From positions 62,001-126,000 of the forward strand of contig JAVYIG010002216.1 in the NCBI GenBank assembly GCA_035222895.1: 64,000 nucleotides of DNA. The letters run 5' to 3'. The notes under the pieces are model-generated. The model was given only the letters and a program-made list of their open reading frames with translations, was not told the origin of the DNA and did no database searches. The translations under genes and the position numbers were made by a program. The first letter of the stretch is position 1; the number at the start of each line of letters is the position of its first letter. The stretch is from Strongylocentrotus droebachiensis (lineage: Eukaryota; Echinodermata; Echinoidea; Camarodonta; Strongylocentrotidae). Of this stretch, positions 9,206 to 18,127 are shown one piece after another.

Positions 9206-9395
9206 ATGCCAGGAATGGAGCAGATGGGTTAGCAAGATTGGCGATATATTTGTAAATGAATAGAAAGAATACATGAGACAGATGGGTTAGAGAATAGATA
9301 ATAGGTGAATCATGAGATAGAGCGAGAGCAAAGAAGGAAAATGAGTGAATGGACAAGAGGGAAGAGAAAAAGAGAATTGAAAATCAAATGGATAT

Positions 9396-10013
9396 TAAGG
9401 CTGCGACGGGTAGTCGAATGCTCGAGTACCCGCACGGTTGACAACTACTCGGGTACGATTTCTCGTACCCGAATATTCGGCCGCAAAAAAAAAAAAAATT
9501 TAAAAAAAAAAAATTTAAAAAAAAAAATGTCCAGGCCAACGCTTACCCGTGCCAGGGAGAGCGGCAGCCGCTGGCATGGTACCGTCGGTAAAAATGTTTC
9601 CCAACTCAAGCACTGTCAAACTCACCTTTCAGAAACTGGGACCAAATGTCCAGATTTCTGTTTGGACTTGAAGGAAAATGGATTATTCTGCCATCTTTGG
9701 TTTTTAAAACAGCATTGTTTACTGTTATCGTTCTTATTAAATCGGCGCCTTCAACTGCAACTCAAAGTAAAATTGCATGCGTTTTGGGCGAGGGATCTGA
9801 GAAACTGCCGAGTGGTATGGTAGTGGCAAAAAAAGTCAAAAAAGAAAAAAAAGTCAAAAAATCAAAAAATTCAAAAAAAATCAAAAAAATTCAAAAAAAT
9901 TCAAAAAAATTCAAAATTTTTTTAAAAAAACATGGCGTCCGAATACTCGAGTATTCGCCTGTAAGCCTGAGAGTGTACTCGGGTACCTCATTACACTGTT
10001 GTGCACAGCCTTA
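9396..10013 (+). mobile_element. hAT-type non-autonomous transposon (MITE), copy B
   Basis: Nearly identical to copy A but in opposite orientation, from TAAGGCTGCGACGGGTAG to GTGCACAGCCTTA. It has its own 8-bp target duplication ATGGATAT (9388-9395 and 10014-10021). The two copies are therefore independent insertions, not one inverted duplication. Differences from copy A are concentrated in the A/T homopolymer tracts, which points to recent mobility of the family. Together with copy A it can form a duplex of about 600 bp in the transporter pre-mRNA. Confidence 0.88.
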
Positions 10014-10021
10014 ATGGATAT

Positions 10022-10716
10022 ATATTGACAGTCAGAGACAGGACCAGAAAGAAGATGGTAAACCAGTGTTGAGAGTAAAAAGACCCATTGGGGCAGAGGA
10101 AGTGCATGGATATACAGCAAGAAATTCAAAATTGATGTGTGAAATTGAGATTGACAGACATGAAAAGTGCAAGATGATGATCGGGCGACCGAAAGGATAG
10201 TCAAGAACAAAAGGGGAAAAGAAGCAGAAAGAAAAAAAAGCTCACTTCAAATGTCATAAAAACCACTTTAAGTCTCCCATTATAACACTCATAAATCATG
10301 AATTCAATTCATGACTGAGATACAGGTAGCCTAAGGCTCTGGTAAGGAACACTATGCAGGCCGAATCCTCAAGTTTTGTCTAAGATTTTAGGAAACATTT
10401 GCATGGGTTATCGTGAGGAATTTGTCACTATTTTGGTATTTATCAAATAACAAATATTATCAATCACCAAGAGTGGCCTTCAATTATGCAGCCCATTTGT
10501 GTTAAGTAATGCAATGCTTCCTCCTCTAATTGACCCATATAAAGGAAAAGTCATCATCTTGCATTTCCAACACTCAAAATTTCGAGAGACTTTGATTAAA
10601 AATTGAAATTTCCAAGGCTAAACTTTCTGGATAGATACATTGATTGGATTGTGTGTTAGCTGTGTTCATTACCAGCAGAGCCCATGGCTACCTGTACAAA
10701 CAAATCCAATACTCAC
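10022..10716. other. Intronic sequence between hAT copy B and exon 5a
   Basis: No recognised repeat, coding or RNA feature. Confidence 0.4.
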
Positions 10717-10813
10717 CTTAGACTCTGGATAAACCTCTTTAAAGAATGTTGGCATCCAATTTATTATAATAAAGTATGAAAATATGACGCACAAGTGACT
10801 AATGGCCATAGCC
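10717..10813 (-). CDS. SLC17A9: SLC17A9-like transporter, alternative exon 5a (TM7)
   Basis: 97 nt, acceptor TTCTCAG, donor GTGAGT. After the shared tryptophan codon it encodes 32 residues beginning AMAISHLCVIFSYFIIINW and ending MPTFFKEVYPESK. The A-x-x-I-S-x-L start and W-x-P-T-F-F ending resemble vertebrate SLC17A9 more closely than 5b does, so 5a is probably the ancestral exon. It shares intron phases and exact length with 5b; inclusion of both would add 97 nt and shift the frame. Confidence 0.85.
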
Positions 10814-11053
10814 CTGAGAAGGGAAGGGAGAGAAAGAATAAAAGCAAAGGAAAACTGTTGGTTCCTTGTACTTTAATTCCCTTTCCTTTATTCTCATCAA
10901 TTCAATTCAACTTCCAAGTCAATATCATACCATAGAATATCAATTATGTACACATGTTAACAACACTTCTTTACACAGGTTCTGGTGAAGGTGAAAAGTA
11001 ATCTTGTGAGTTTTTTTTTATAATTCTCTTTAATTCCATGTAAAAGAACATAG

Positions 11054-11251
11054 TACAGTGAAACCTGTCTGTAACGACCACCCAAGGGAGACAAGAAAAG
11101 TGGCCTTTATAGGCAGGTGGTCTTTATGTACAGGTTTCTTTAGTATATGTTGCAATAAGAAACCATTTTCAAGGGAAATAAAACATGTGGTCTTTGTAGA
11201 CAGGTGGTCTTTCTATACAGGTGGCCGTTATCTAGAGCAGGTTTGACTGTA
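11054..11251. mobile_element. Mariner-type MITE, about 198 bp
   Basis: Ends are TACAGTGAAACCTGTCTGTA and CAGGTTTGACTGTA, inverted, with TA at each edge as for Tc1/mariner insertions. The inside has GACCACC paired with GGTGGCCG, and repeated GTGGTCTTTGTAGACAGGT modules. A second copy is at 14262-14667. Short open frames inside are not genes. Confidence 0.75.
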
Positions 11252-11560
11252 CTATCAACGTTCCATTAAATGGATCGTTCTTGAAGTACATTCATATGTC
11301 AGATATGACTAAAAAATAGTTCACTACAGAAGTCTTTTCAGACTGTATTTGTTTGGTCCCATGTACCTATAAGTGTGTAAAGGATATTTAGTCATTTTCT
11401 AAATTTTCGGGAGGAGAAATTGATTTGTATATATTTATTAAAAAAAGCAGAACCTCATATTATTGTTTTTCATGATTACATCATACTTGACAATTCCAAA
11501 CAAGTTATAAATTGTTTCTATTAGATGGAAATAGCATGACTAGTCATCAAATTCATGTAT

Positions 11561-11636
11561 AACCCATTTCCTACTGGAACTGGGTGGTTCTCGTATAAAA
11601 CCTATGGCAATTACATAATTCAGTATTCAATGGGTT
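11561..11636. mobile_element. Copy of the small foldback family
   Basis: It begins AACCCATTTCCTACTGGAAC and ends ATTCAGTATTCAATGGGTT, inverted ends AACCCATT and AATGGGTT. It is the least ambiguous complete copy of the element whose middle gave rise to the minisatellite at 748-2108. Confidence 0.65.
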
Positions 11637-11649
11637 AGGTGACACACAT

Positions 11650-11910
11650 TATAAGGCCTAAAAAATTGCCCTTTGCGACCTACCCAAAAGTCTTGAAATC
11701 TACGATCGGCTTTAAAAAAAAAAAAAAAAAAATTAACTGTTATTTAGAAGAAAAAAATGTATTGCCGTAAAGCATTCAAAACTGAAAAATATATGCCCAA
11801 AGAGGGAGTTTAAAAAAAAAAATTAAAAAAAAAAAAAAAGTTTCTGACCGATTACCCCATGTTTTAGCACCTAAAGGGCAATACAACATCTTTTTTTTTA
11901 AGGCCTAATA
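11650..11910. mobile_element. Foldback element with AGGCCT-containing inverted ends
   Basis: The left end TATAAGGCCTAAAAAATTGC plus CCTTT is matched in inverted orientation by AAAGGGCAAT and TTTAAGGCCTAATA at the right. A tracts fill the middle. It lies just downstream (transcript sense) of exon 4. Probably a MITE; the exact ends and target duplication (TA?) are uncertain. Confidence 0.5.
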
Positions 11911-11954
11911 GAGACATAGCACCATGTAAAAAGGGAAGATATTTCTAAACTCAC

Positions 11955-12191
11955 CAAAAAGGTTTTTTAGTGAGGAGCTTCAAGACCGGCAGGCTTTTCT
12001 TTTCTTCATCATCCTTCCTCGTTCCTGCTCTTCCATTTTGAAATGAGAAGAATGTTTTCCTCCTCTGTTTCCTGGAGAAAGACTGGATGATAGTTGCTAT
12101 GACGATGGAGATGGAGCCAAAGAAGTAGAAGACGTAATGCCAATTGGAATGATCCATGATGATAGAACCTATTGCACCAGTAAGGAGTGTA
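11955..12191 (-). CDS. SLC17A9: SLC17A9-like transporter, exon 4 (TM5-TM6 and central loop)
   Basis: 237 nt, acceptor AATGCAG, donor GTGAGT, entry in phase 2 (G-G|T) and exit in phase 2 (TG|G). It begins TLLTGAIGSIIMDHSNWHYV and continues as FYFFGSISIVIATII. T-L-L-T-G-A-x-G-S followed by W-x-x-x-F-Y-F is a close match to SLC17A9. After TM6 comes a cytoplasmic loop of about 40 residues rich in K, R, D and E (SRKQRRKTFF, then KDDEEKKS) leading to LPVLKLLTKKPFW, the conserved amphipathic stretch before TM7. The loop is diverged from vertebrates, as expected for this variable region. Confidence 0.9.
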
Positions 12192-12317
12192 CTGCATTCA
12201 AGATATAAGAAACAAAAATTAATCATTTATCCCTTCTGAAACATGCTAAAACGGTTGTATTTGCTCAGAGTTACAAATGAAATGATATTATGTTGTTAAA
12301 ATTCTGGAGAGATATTT

Positions 12318-12390
12318 GTGTATTTTGTTTTTTATAGCGCCTTGAGTAAGTAATGAATTTATGAATATTTATTATTATATTATTATTCTG
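12318..12390 (+). mobile_element. LINE-type 3' tail fragment
   Basis: TTTTTTATAGCGCCTTGAGT followed by TTTATTATTATATTATTATT resembles the tail at 3090-3172. Only the 3' end is visible. Confidence 0.4.
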
Positions 12391-12845
12391 TACCACTAGT
12401 TGGAATGATGGAACATTGTATAAGTTTTATGTGATATAAACAAGACTTTATCCTTAAAGTGTCTTTGAGATTCCTTATGATGCATTCCTCTCGTGTAATA
12501 TGGAATGGAAAGGGGGAAGGGGGAAGATCTAGAAAGAGAGAAAGAAGAGAGGAAAATGATCATGAAAAGAAGATGGTAGGACCCCTCTAATTTACACTGT
12601 CTCTCCATTCTATAATCGTGCTAATTGTGCATTTCATTCACCAGTAGGATCTGTGCCCACCCCCCCCCCCCCCTCAATACTCAACAGAAGTGCCCCCCTC
12701 AATGCCTGTACTCTTGCCATGCCACCGCATAGGCGTATGAATTATATGACTCTGGCTTTAATTTTGTTGCCATAAAACATACAGGAACAATCATGGACTT
12801 TCCTACCTAATGTAATAACCACAAGCTGGGGACAAACCTCACTCA

Positions 12846-12916
12846 TTTAGTCCAGTGACAGGGTTTTGAACCCTGTACCTTGCAATTCAGAGTCTGGCAA
12901 TGTATCCACTAGACTA
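12846..12916 (-). mobile_element. tRNA-derived SINE head
   Basis: On the minus strand TAGTCTAGTGGATAC resembles a polymerase III A box. GGGTTCAAAACCC at 12861-12873 is a good B box and T-arm (CAGGGTTCAAAACCCTG). Spacing is tRNA-like, but no proper anticodon or acceptor stem can be drawn, so it is not a functional tRNA gene. The body downstream (towards 12770) is unrecognised. The plus-strand sequence after it (ATTCAATTCAATTAAATTC to a (TTA)n tract near 13080) may be another retroelement fragment. Confidence 0.5.
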
Positions 12917-13125
12917 TTCAATTCAATTAAATTCAAGTTTGTTTCCACAATCTGATAAAAAATATAAAACAATCAAAAGACAAACAAGAATACAACATAA
13001 ACATAACATAACAGATAATGGTGGGATCGACAATAGGCCTACAGGCCTTTCTATGGTCAATCCCTTAAGCGGAATATTATTATTATTATTATTACATATA
13101 TATTAAAGTCAAATTTAACAAAAAC

Positions 13126-13740
13126 ATGAACCTTCTGACTCAGTAGACTAGTCAATGATGACTACAGCACCTCAACATCAAGATAGACTTACCCTAAGGA
13201 GCTAGCTGCAAAGACACATGACATGACATAAGCTCTCTTATCAGCAGTCACCTTCTGACTAGACTAGTCAAAGATGACTACAGCACCTCAACATCAAGAT
13301 AGACTTACCCTAAGGAGCTAGCTGCAAAGACACATGACATGACATAAGCTCTCTTATCAGCAGTCACCTTCTGACTAGACTAGTCAAAGATGACTACAAC
13401 ACCTTAACATGAAGATAGACTTACCCTAAGGAGCTAGCTGCAAAGACACATGACATGACATAAGCTCTCTTATCAGCAGTCACCTTCTGACTAGACTAGT
13501 CAAAGATGACTACAACACCTTAACATCAAGATAGACTTACCCTAAGGAGCTAGCTGCAAAGACACATGACATGACATAAGCTCTCTTATCAGCAGTCACC
13601 TTCTGACTAGACTAGTCAAAGATGACTACAACACCTTAACATCAAGATAGACTTACCCTAAGGAGCTAGCTGCAAAGACACATGACATGACATAAGCTCT
13701 CTTATCAGCTGTCACCTTTTGACTCAGTAGACTCGTCAAC
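13126..13740 (-). repeat. Five tandem 116-bp copies of exon 3 with its donor
   Basis: The exon end and donor (plus strand ACTTACCCTAAGGAGCTAGC) recur with exon ends at 13193, 13309, 13425, 13541 and 13657, exactly 116 bp apart. Only the rightmost unit keeps a good acceptor and open frame. The other four preserve the region encoding KVTADKRAYVMSCVFAASSLG almost perfectly, but their 5' parts are altered. The sequence GACTAG there places a TAG stop in frame, and the middle copies also lack 4 nt. They are recent pseudo-exons in intron 3. Confidence 0.9.
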
Positions 13741-13756
13741 GATGGGTAGTGAACAC
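13657..13756 (-). CDS. SLC17A9: SLC17A9-like transporter, exon 3 (TM4-TM5 connection)
   Basis: 100 nt, acceptor TGCTGCAG, donor GTAAGT, entry phase 1 (G|GT) and exit phase 2. It encodes VHYPSLTSLLSQKVTADKRA and then YVMSCVFAASSLG. The P-x-L-T-S-L-L-S-Q-K-V-x-x-x-x-R-A string is one of the clearest SLC17A9 signatures and separates it from VGLUTs and sialin, which have a different sequence here. It is the parent of four decayed downstream copies in a 116-bp tandem array. Confidence 0.9.
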
Positions 13757-13930
13757 CTGCAGCACAAAAACAATCACAGAATTCACCTTTGTCAAAAATA
13801 TCATAGAGAAGAATGCCTCTGACACAACCTTCAGTGGGCGGAAGCATATAATGACAGTTGAAAGGGTGAATAGGTGTAAAGCTGATGTGCTCTAAATTGA
13901 TGTCTGCTATAGAGGGTGCCTTATATAGAT

Positions 13931-13931
13931 C

Positions 13932-13964
<33 letters not shown>
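13931..13964. repeat. (GA)n microsatellite
   Basis: About 17 GA units with one A interruption, in intron 2. Confidence 0.9.
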
Positions 13965-13965
<1 letters not shown>

Positions 13966-14261
13966 TTTTGTTAAATAGAACAGGAGCTCCCCAAATCAAG
14001 GAAAATATAACTGAGTGGAAAAAACAACAACACTTTTAAGTCAGGTTATGTACATGTACGACATTAGGACAAGGACATCAACAACAATATTATTTCATTG
14101 TCTGATATTACAACTGCAGATATTCATAAAATAGCTGCATTATCTACTATTTTGATTCAAATCTGACTAATAATAGAGATTTGGGGTTTACAAGCAAGAG
14201 AAATATGACGTTATCATGATTACAAATTGGTTTGTAAATCTCTAGGACTTGTTGTTACTAC

Positions 14262-14667
14262 TACAGTCAAACCTGTCTATAGTTACCGCCCAAGGGAAAC
14301 ACACAAAATTGGCCTTTGTAGACAGGTGGTCTTTGTAGACAGGTTCCTTTCACTATGAACATGATGGACAAAGAAAGAGGACAAAATATACAGTTCCTCA
14401 GGTAGACAAAGGAACATCCCTTCACTGCTATTATGTAAAAATGTGTAGAACAGGTGTCACATGCATATTCACCTGTTCTACACATTTTTACATAACAGCA
14501 GTGAAGGGATGTTCCTTTGTCTACCTGAGGAACTGTATATTTTGTCCTCTTTCTTTGTCTGTCATATTCATAGTGTTTAGTACATGATTCAATGAGAAAC
14601 CATTTTCAAGGGAAACGACAAATGTGGCCTTTGTAGACAGGTGGTCACTAAAGCAGATTTGACTGTA
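14262..14667. mobile_element. Mariner-type MITE with a nested foldback, next to the exon 2 donor
   Basis: Ends are TACAGTCAAACCTGTCTATA and GCAGATTTGACTGTA with TA edges, the same family as 11054-11251. The middle is interrupted by a large palindrome at 14351-14575. The right edge lies 8 nt into the intron after the exon 2 donor, so the transcript enters the element almost immediately after GTGCGTAA. Confidence 0.8.
14351..14575. repeat. Near-perfect 225-bp palindrome
   Basis: Arms 14351-14456 and 14470-14575 (106 nt each) are inverted copies with only a few mismatches, separated by a 13-nt loop. The inner 90 nt of each arm differ at a single position. In RNA this would fold into a hairpin of about 106 bp. 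It has no protein-coding content. Confidence 0.9.
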
Positions 14668-14675
14668 TTACGCAC

Positions 14676-14895
14676 CTTGTGTTAGTCCCATTAGGAATCT
14701 GAGAACAGTCATTGACATGATGGTGCCTGCCTTAGTGGTGAAGAGATAGGGAACCAACGGAGTGACTAAGGTGACTGCACCCCAGATAAACGCTGCTCGA
14801 ATGATCACATAATCCCCTCCGATCCTATCGCTCATCATACCCCCTGGAATCTGAGCAATGGGATAGCCCCAGAAGAAGGAGCCTAGGACGAGTCC
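14676..14895 (-). CDS. SLC17A9: SLC17A9-like transporter, exon 2 (TM2-TM4)
   Basis: 220 nt, acceptor TTTTGCAG, donor GTGCGT, entry phase 0, exit phase 1. It begins GLVLGSFFWGYPIAQIPGG and then MMSDRIGGDYVI, which fits the SLC17 TM2 pattern S-F-F-W-G-Y-x-x-x-Q and the SLC17A9-type D-R-I-G-G-x-x-V-I loop. TM3 is FIWGAVTLVTPLVPYL. TM4 ends VLRFLMGLTQG, carrying the family's conserved TM4 arginine, which is required for anion transport in characterised SLC17 proteins. The donor is non-optimal and abuts a mariner-type MITE. Confidence 0.92.
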
Positions 14896-15696
14896 CTGCA
14901 AAAGTCATGAGAAGGACATTCCATGATGAAAATAGGTAGCTTTTAATATTCATTAAAACATGAAGTAAAAAATGACTTTAAAAAAAGGAAAAAAGGGAAA
15001 GATCAACAACATATTATATATTCAGAGTATCAGCCTCAAATCTTACTCTTGTATTACGAGAAAGTCTAGGTATAAATCCTCTGTAAATGAAGATAAATGT
15101 GTACCGTAAGCGACTTGTGAGGAGACTACACAACCGCTCATACCCATTATCAAGCATGTGCAGCTTTTTTTCAATGTTTTCCTTTATTCACATTTATTAT
15201 ACATTGCATAGTATACCACCATGTCACCCAACACATTCAGAGCAAAATCTTCTTTCAGGGCTTAAATCAATCCAAGGCCACCAAGGCCGTGGATGCCCTT
15301 TTGATTGGCCTCAATGCCCCTCTCATTGGCCTTGGAGATTTTGTGTGCCCTTTCTAAATCTTCCTATTTGTGCTGTAATATAGGAATGTGCCTTACTACA
15401 GAAAAGTGGCCTTGCCCTAAAAATATTGAAATTTAAGGCCTGAGTCTCCTTCAATTTCAGACCTTACATGTATGCACACCCAGACACGAGTTTTTTTTTT
15501 TTTTTTTTTTTTTTTTGGGGGGGGGGGGGGGCGGAATAGTATGTATGTATATGCCCCAATGCCATCAATTTCAGGATTAGCAATGCAATCCAAAAATATG
15601 TATGAACCCTTTTTTGGAGAGTTTGTCAGAGAATTTGTTAAAGGCATGTGCAGCAGCTGAACCCCTTCCCTAATCACACACAAAATTGCTACTTAC
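14896..15696. other. Intron 1
   Basis: Contains a T26-G15 homopolymer pair at 15491-15531 and, at about 15240-15450, a stretch with repeated AAGGCC, GATGCCC and TTGGCCT motifs that looks like part of a dispersed repeat. No gene recognised. Confidence 0.5.
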
Positions 15697-15823
15697 AGTA
15701 TCCGTTTTATCCCAGCCGAACTCCTTGGATAAATTCACAGCTACCAGAGGTACGATGGTCCGAGCTGAGAATAGAACTGAAGTCATCACAAACAACAGAA
15801 CCGTCCATAATCTTCTCTCTGAG
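15697..15823 (-). CDS. SLC17A9: SLC17A9-like transporter, first recognisable coding exon (TM1)
   Basis: 127 nt; donor GTAAGT in phase 0; acceptor TTTCTATAG directly before it. It encodes SERRLWTVLLFVMTSVLFSA, then RTIVPLVAVNLSKEFGWDKTDT. The basic residues before W-T-x-L-L, the arginine inside TM1 and the F-G-W-x-K ending match SLC17A9. The only ATG inside the exon is out of frame, so translation starts in an upstream exon. With the acceptor as drawn, that exon must supply two bases of the first codon. About 20-30 N-terminal residues are missing by comparison with the family. Confidence 0.87.
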
Positions 15824-17179
15824 CTATAGAAACAATTAAGCACACAAAAAGAGTAATAATGTCAATGAGCACAGAAAAAAAATGTCAATAGCAAGTCCAG
15901 TGTTAAGCGGATAAAACATCATTAAAATGCAATTGAACAAAAAATAAGCTACAGTACTTTGGTCAAGTTTTCTGGATTTCTCATTTTTCATTGCGGTCTC
16001 TACTGTAAAAGCAACACAAATTTGAACTTTTGTATGAAGATCAAATCAAATGCAGTCTTTCTCTGTCTTCAAAAGGAGATTCAAATCACAAATAGTGCTG
16101 TCTATGAATGGTTTTACTTTCTATTGTTGACTTCTGAAGTTTTGTTTTGATTTGGTTTCATTCTTTGTATTTAGGCCTTTGAAGATACTATGTCCCTTTT
16201 GCAGCCAACATCAAATTCTGTAGAACTTTGCAGGAATTATGAAAATGTCTTGAAAGTCCCGTTTGTGAAATTTAAACGTTGCACGTTAGCAGTACGTGTC
16301 CTCGTATTCAAATTATGTAAGGAAACCCGTTTACTTTCTAGACTTCCCTGTCAGACACTATTGAGTGACTGACTGACATCTTTTTTTTCATACATAAAGG
16401 TTCATTGTACATGAGCATAATTTGTCTACATCAATAACCCACTTCTTGTAAAGGCCAAAATTAAACTGATTGAATCTTTGCGCAGCACAAAATGTACGGC
16501 CCATCAATACAAGGGTCTAAAAATCAGACTATTACTAAATGGATTGCAATAACTAAAGTTGAATTGACAACTAACGGTCGTGAAGCGGTTTGCCGTGAAA
16601 CCTGTGAGAAAGTGTATATTATAATGTCTTTGTTTTTAAGAAAAATACATCAAAAAAGATTTAAAAATTGACACAAAAAGGGCAAGAACAATAAACGACT
16701 TATACAATGTAAATCATGACCATTATTTGAACAATTGATGAAGATTAGATCTAGTTGATCTTTAGTTTTGGTATGTTTTGGTAGGGTATATTATCCACGC
16801 CGGAGTTACGGGTAAAAAAATGGACACAAAAGTACACTAGCGGCAATTTTGTTTTCATAAGAGCTTTTGTTATGATCCACACACAAAACCAATGGACCAA
16901 CTTCAGACTGTCAGTCTCAGAGAGGCAATGTATTATTTGGCAGGGATCAAATTCAAAATCAAATCCCTCGTTCAAAATTAAAAGCCCACCAACAACGCAA
17001 CCTCACAACAAGTCGTTGGGACGTTGCGTCACGTTGTTGGATAATGGTGGGTTTTTAATTCTTTTTAATGCCGCAGTCTATCAAATCGGCCATGCGCCTC
17101 AACTGATTAATATTTCAAAAATGCTATACCAAGATCTGTTCTTGAATTTGCAAAATAAATTATAGATAACAAAACATGC
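15824..17179. other. Upstream intron or flanking sequence; foldback at 16976-17060
   Basis: Mostly AT-rich unique sequence with no coding signal. A small foldback element at 16976-17060 has ends AATTAAAAGCCCACCA and TGGTGGGTTTTTAATT, with CAACAACG paired to CGTTGTTG inside. Confidence 0.5.
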
Positions 17180-17370
17180 TAGGTCTGGCACTTGGCGTTG
17201 GCAGTGCAGTGTCGGCGCGGCGCGCGGCGATCGAGTAGCTGCTGGGCACAACACAACGGCTCAAACCTCCCCGGCCTGGCCGGGCTGAGAGCAGGGGGTC
17301 AGAGCCGCCGTCGCTCGGTTGTGTGCTCGGTCACGTTCATTGCATTTACACATCAACTTACTCGTTCCAT
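17180..17370 (-). promoter_or_regulatory. GC/CpG-rich block, candidate promoter and first exon of the transporter
   Basis: Sequence such as GGCGCGGCGCGCGGCGATCG and CCCCGGCCTGGCCGGGC stands out sharply from the AT-rich surroundings and lies about 1.4 kb upstream of the TM1 exon. On the minus strand, ATGGAACGA is followed by GTAAGT (start at 17370), a possible short first coding exon encoding MER. Its phase fits only if the TM1 exon uses an acceptor 7 nt inside the drawn one (then M-E-R-R-R-L-W), so the start is a guess. A plus-strand promoter is equally possible. The GC block itself is seen directly. Confidence 0.4.
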
Positions 17371-17916
17371 TGCGATGACTTTGAATATGGGTCACTCTTG
17401 GAATCTAGTATGATTTTCAAAGGCGGTGGTGATTTAGGAGATATCATCGTTTTGCTGTCATCCCTTTTTTTAAACTCGTTCTTTTGCCTCCGGTGTGGTT
17501 AATCTGTTACGTTCTACATGTAATCGCTACATGTAATTTCAGTGTGCATATATATGCATTTGGTTTGTGTACGTGTAAGAATTAGCTTTAATTTAGGCTT
17601 AAGTTGTAAACTAATATAAATAGCACTTTGTAGGAAATGTTTGAAAAAAGTATACTGATATATTTTTCTCAAAGTTCATGATATTCGTGCTTTATCATTT
17701 GATACTTGCACATAACGCGTTTTTTCTCAAATTTATATTTAGTCAGTACTAAATAAAATAATTCAAGGTGTTTATATTAATCTATAATTGTTCTGGAAAG
17801 AAGACTAGACAAAACGTCCTACAACATCAACATAACTCGTCCTTTGAGCCACCTGATCTCGCCCGCTTACTTAACTTAGCATTCGTAATCGAGTGCACAC
17901 CTCACATAAACATTTT
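17371..17916. other. AT-rich spacer
   Basis: Nothing recognised between the GC-rich block and the foldback MITE. Confidence 0.4.
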
Positions 17917-18077
17917 GGCCCAAATTCACAAAGGAGGTTTGTCGACAAACCTCCTTTTGTTTCGACAAACCTCCTTTTGTTATTTACAAACCAGGTTTGT
18001 AAAAAACGCGTCAAAACGCGTCATACGACGTACATAAACCTCGGTTTGTCGACAAACCTCCTTTGTGAATTCGGGCC
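17917..18077. mobile_element. Foldback MITE of 161 bp
   Basis: The termini are 35-bp inverted repeats starting GGCCCAAATTCACAAAGGAG on the left, with GGCCCGAATTCACAAAGGAG read inward from the right (one mismatch). The TIR itself contains TTTGTCGACAAA, so the left end holds a 22-bp perfect palindrome. The interior has ACGCGTC repeated. It borders the satellite region. Confidence 0.8.
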
Positions 18078-18127
18078 TAGCTGTTTTAATCTCTCACACA
18101 CACCCATCCTCTCAATCTATAAACCCA

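Noticed and set aside
7631-10014. Identical 122-codon and related 98/172-codon frames starting MSRFLFG or MSRPTL in the hAT elements
   Set aside because: They lie inside non-autonomous elements, end in poly-Lys from A tracts and run through the TIR. No transposase motif is visible.
11058-11246. A 62-codon plus-strand frame starting MKPVCNDHPR
   Set aside because: It lies entirely within a mariner-type MITE that has a second copy in the window.
12846-12916. A functional tRNA gene
   Set aside because: A and B boxes are present, but the acceptor stem and a normal anticodon arm cannot be formed; better read as a SINE head.
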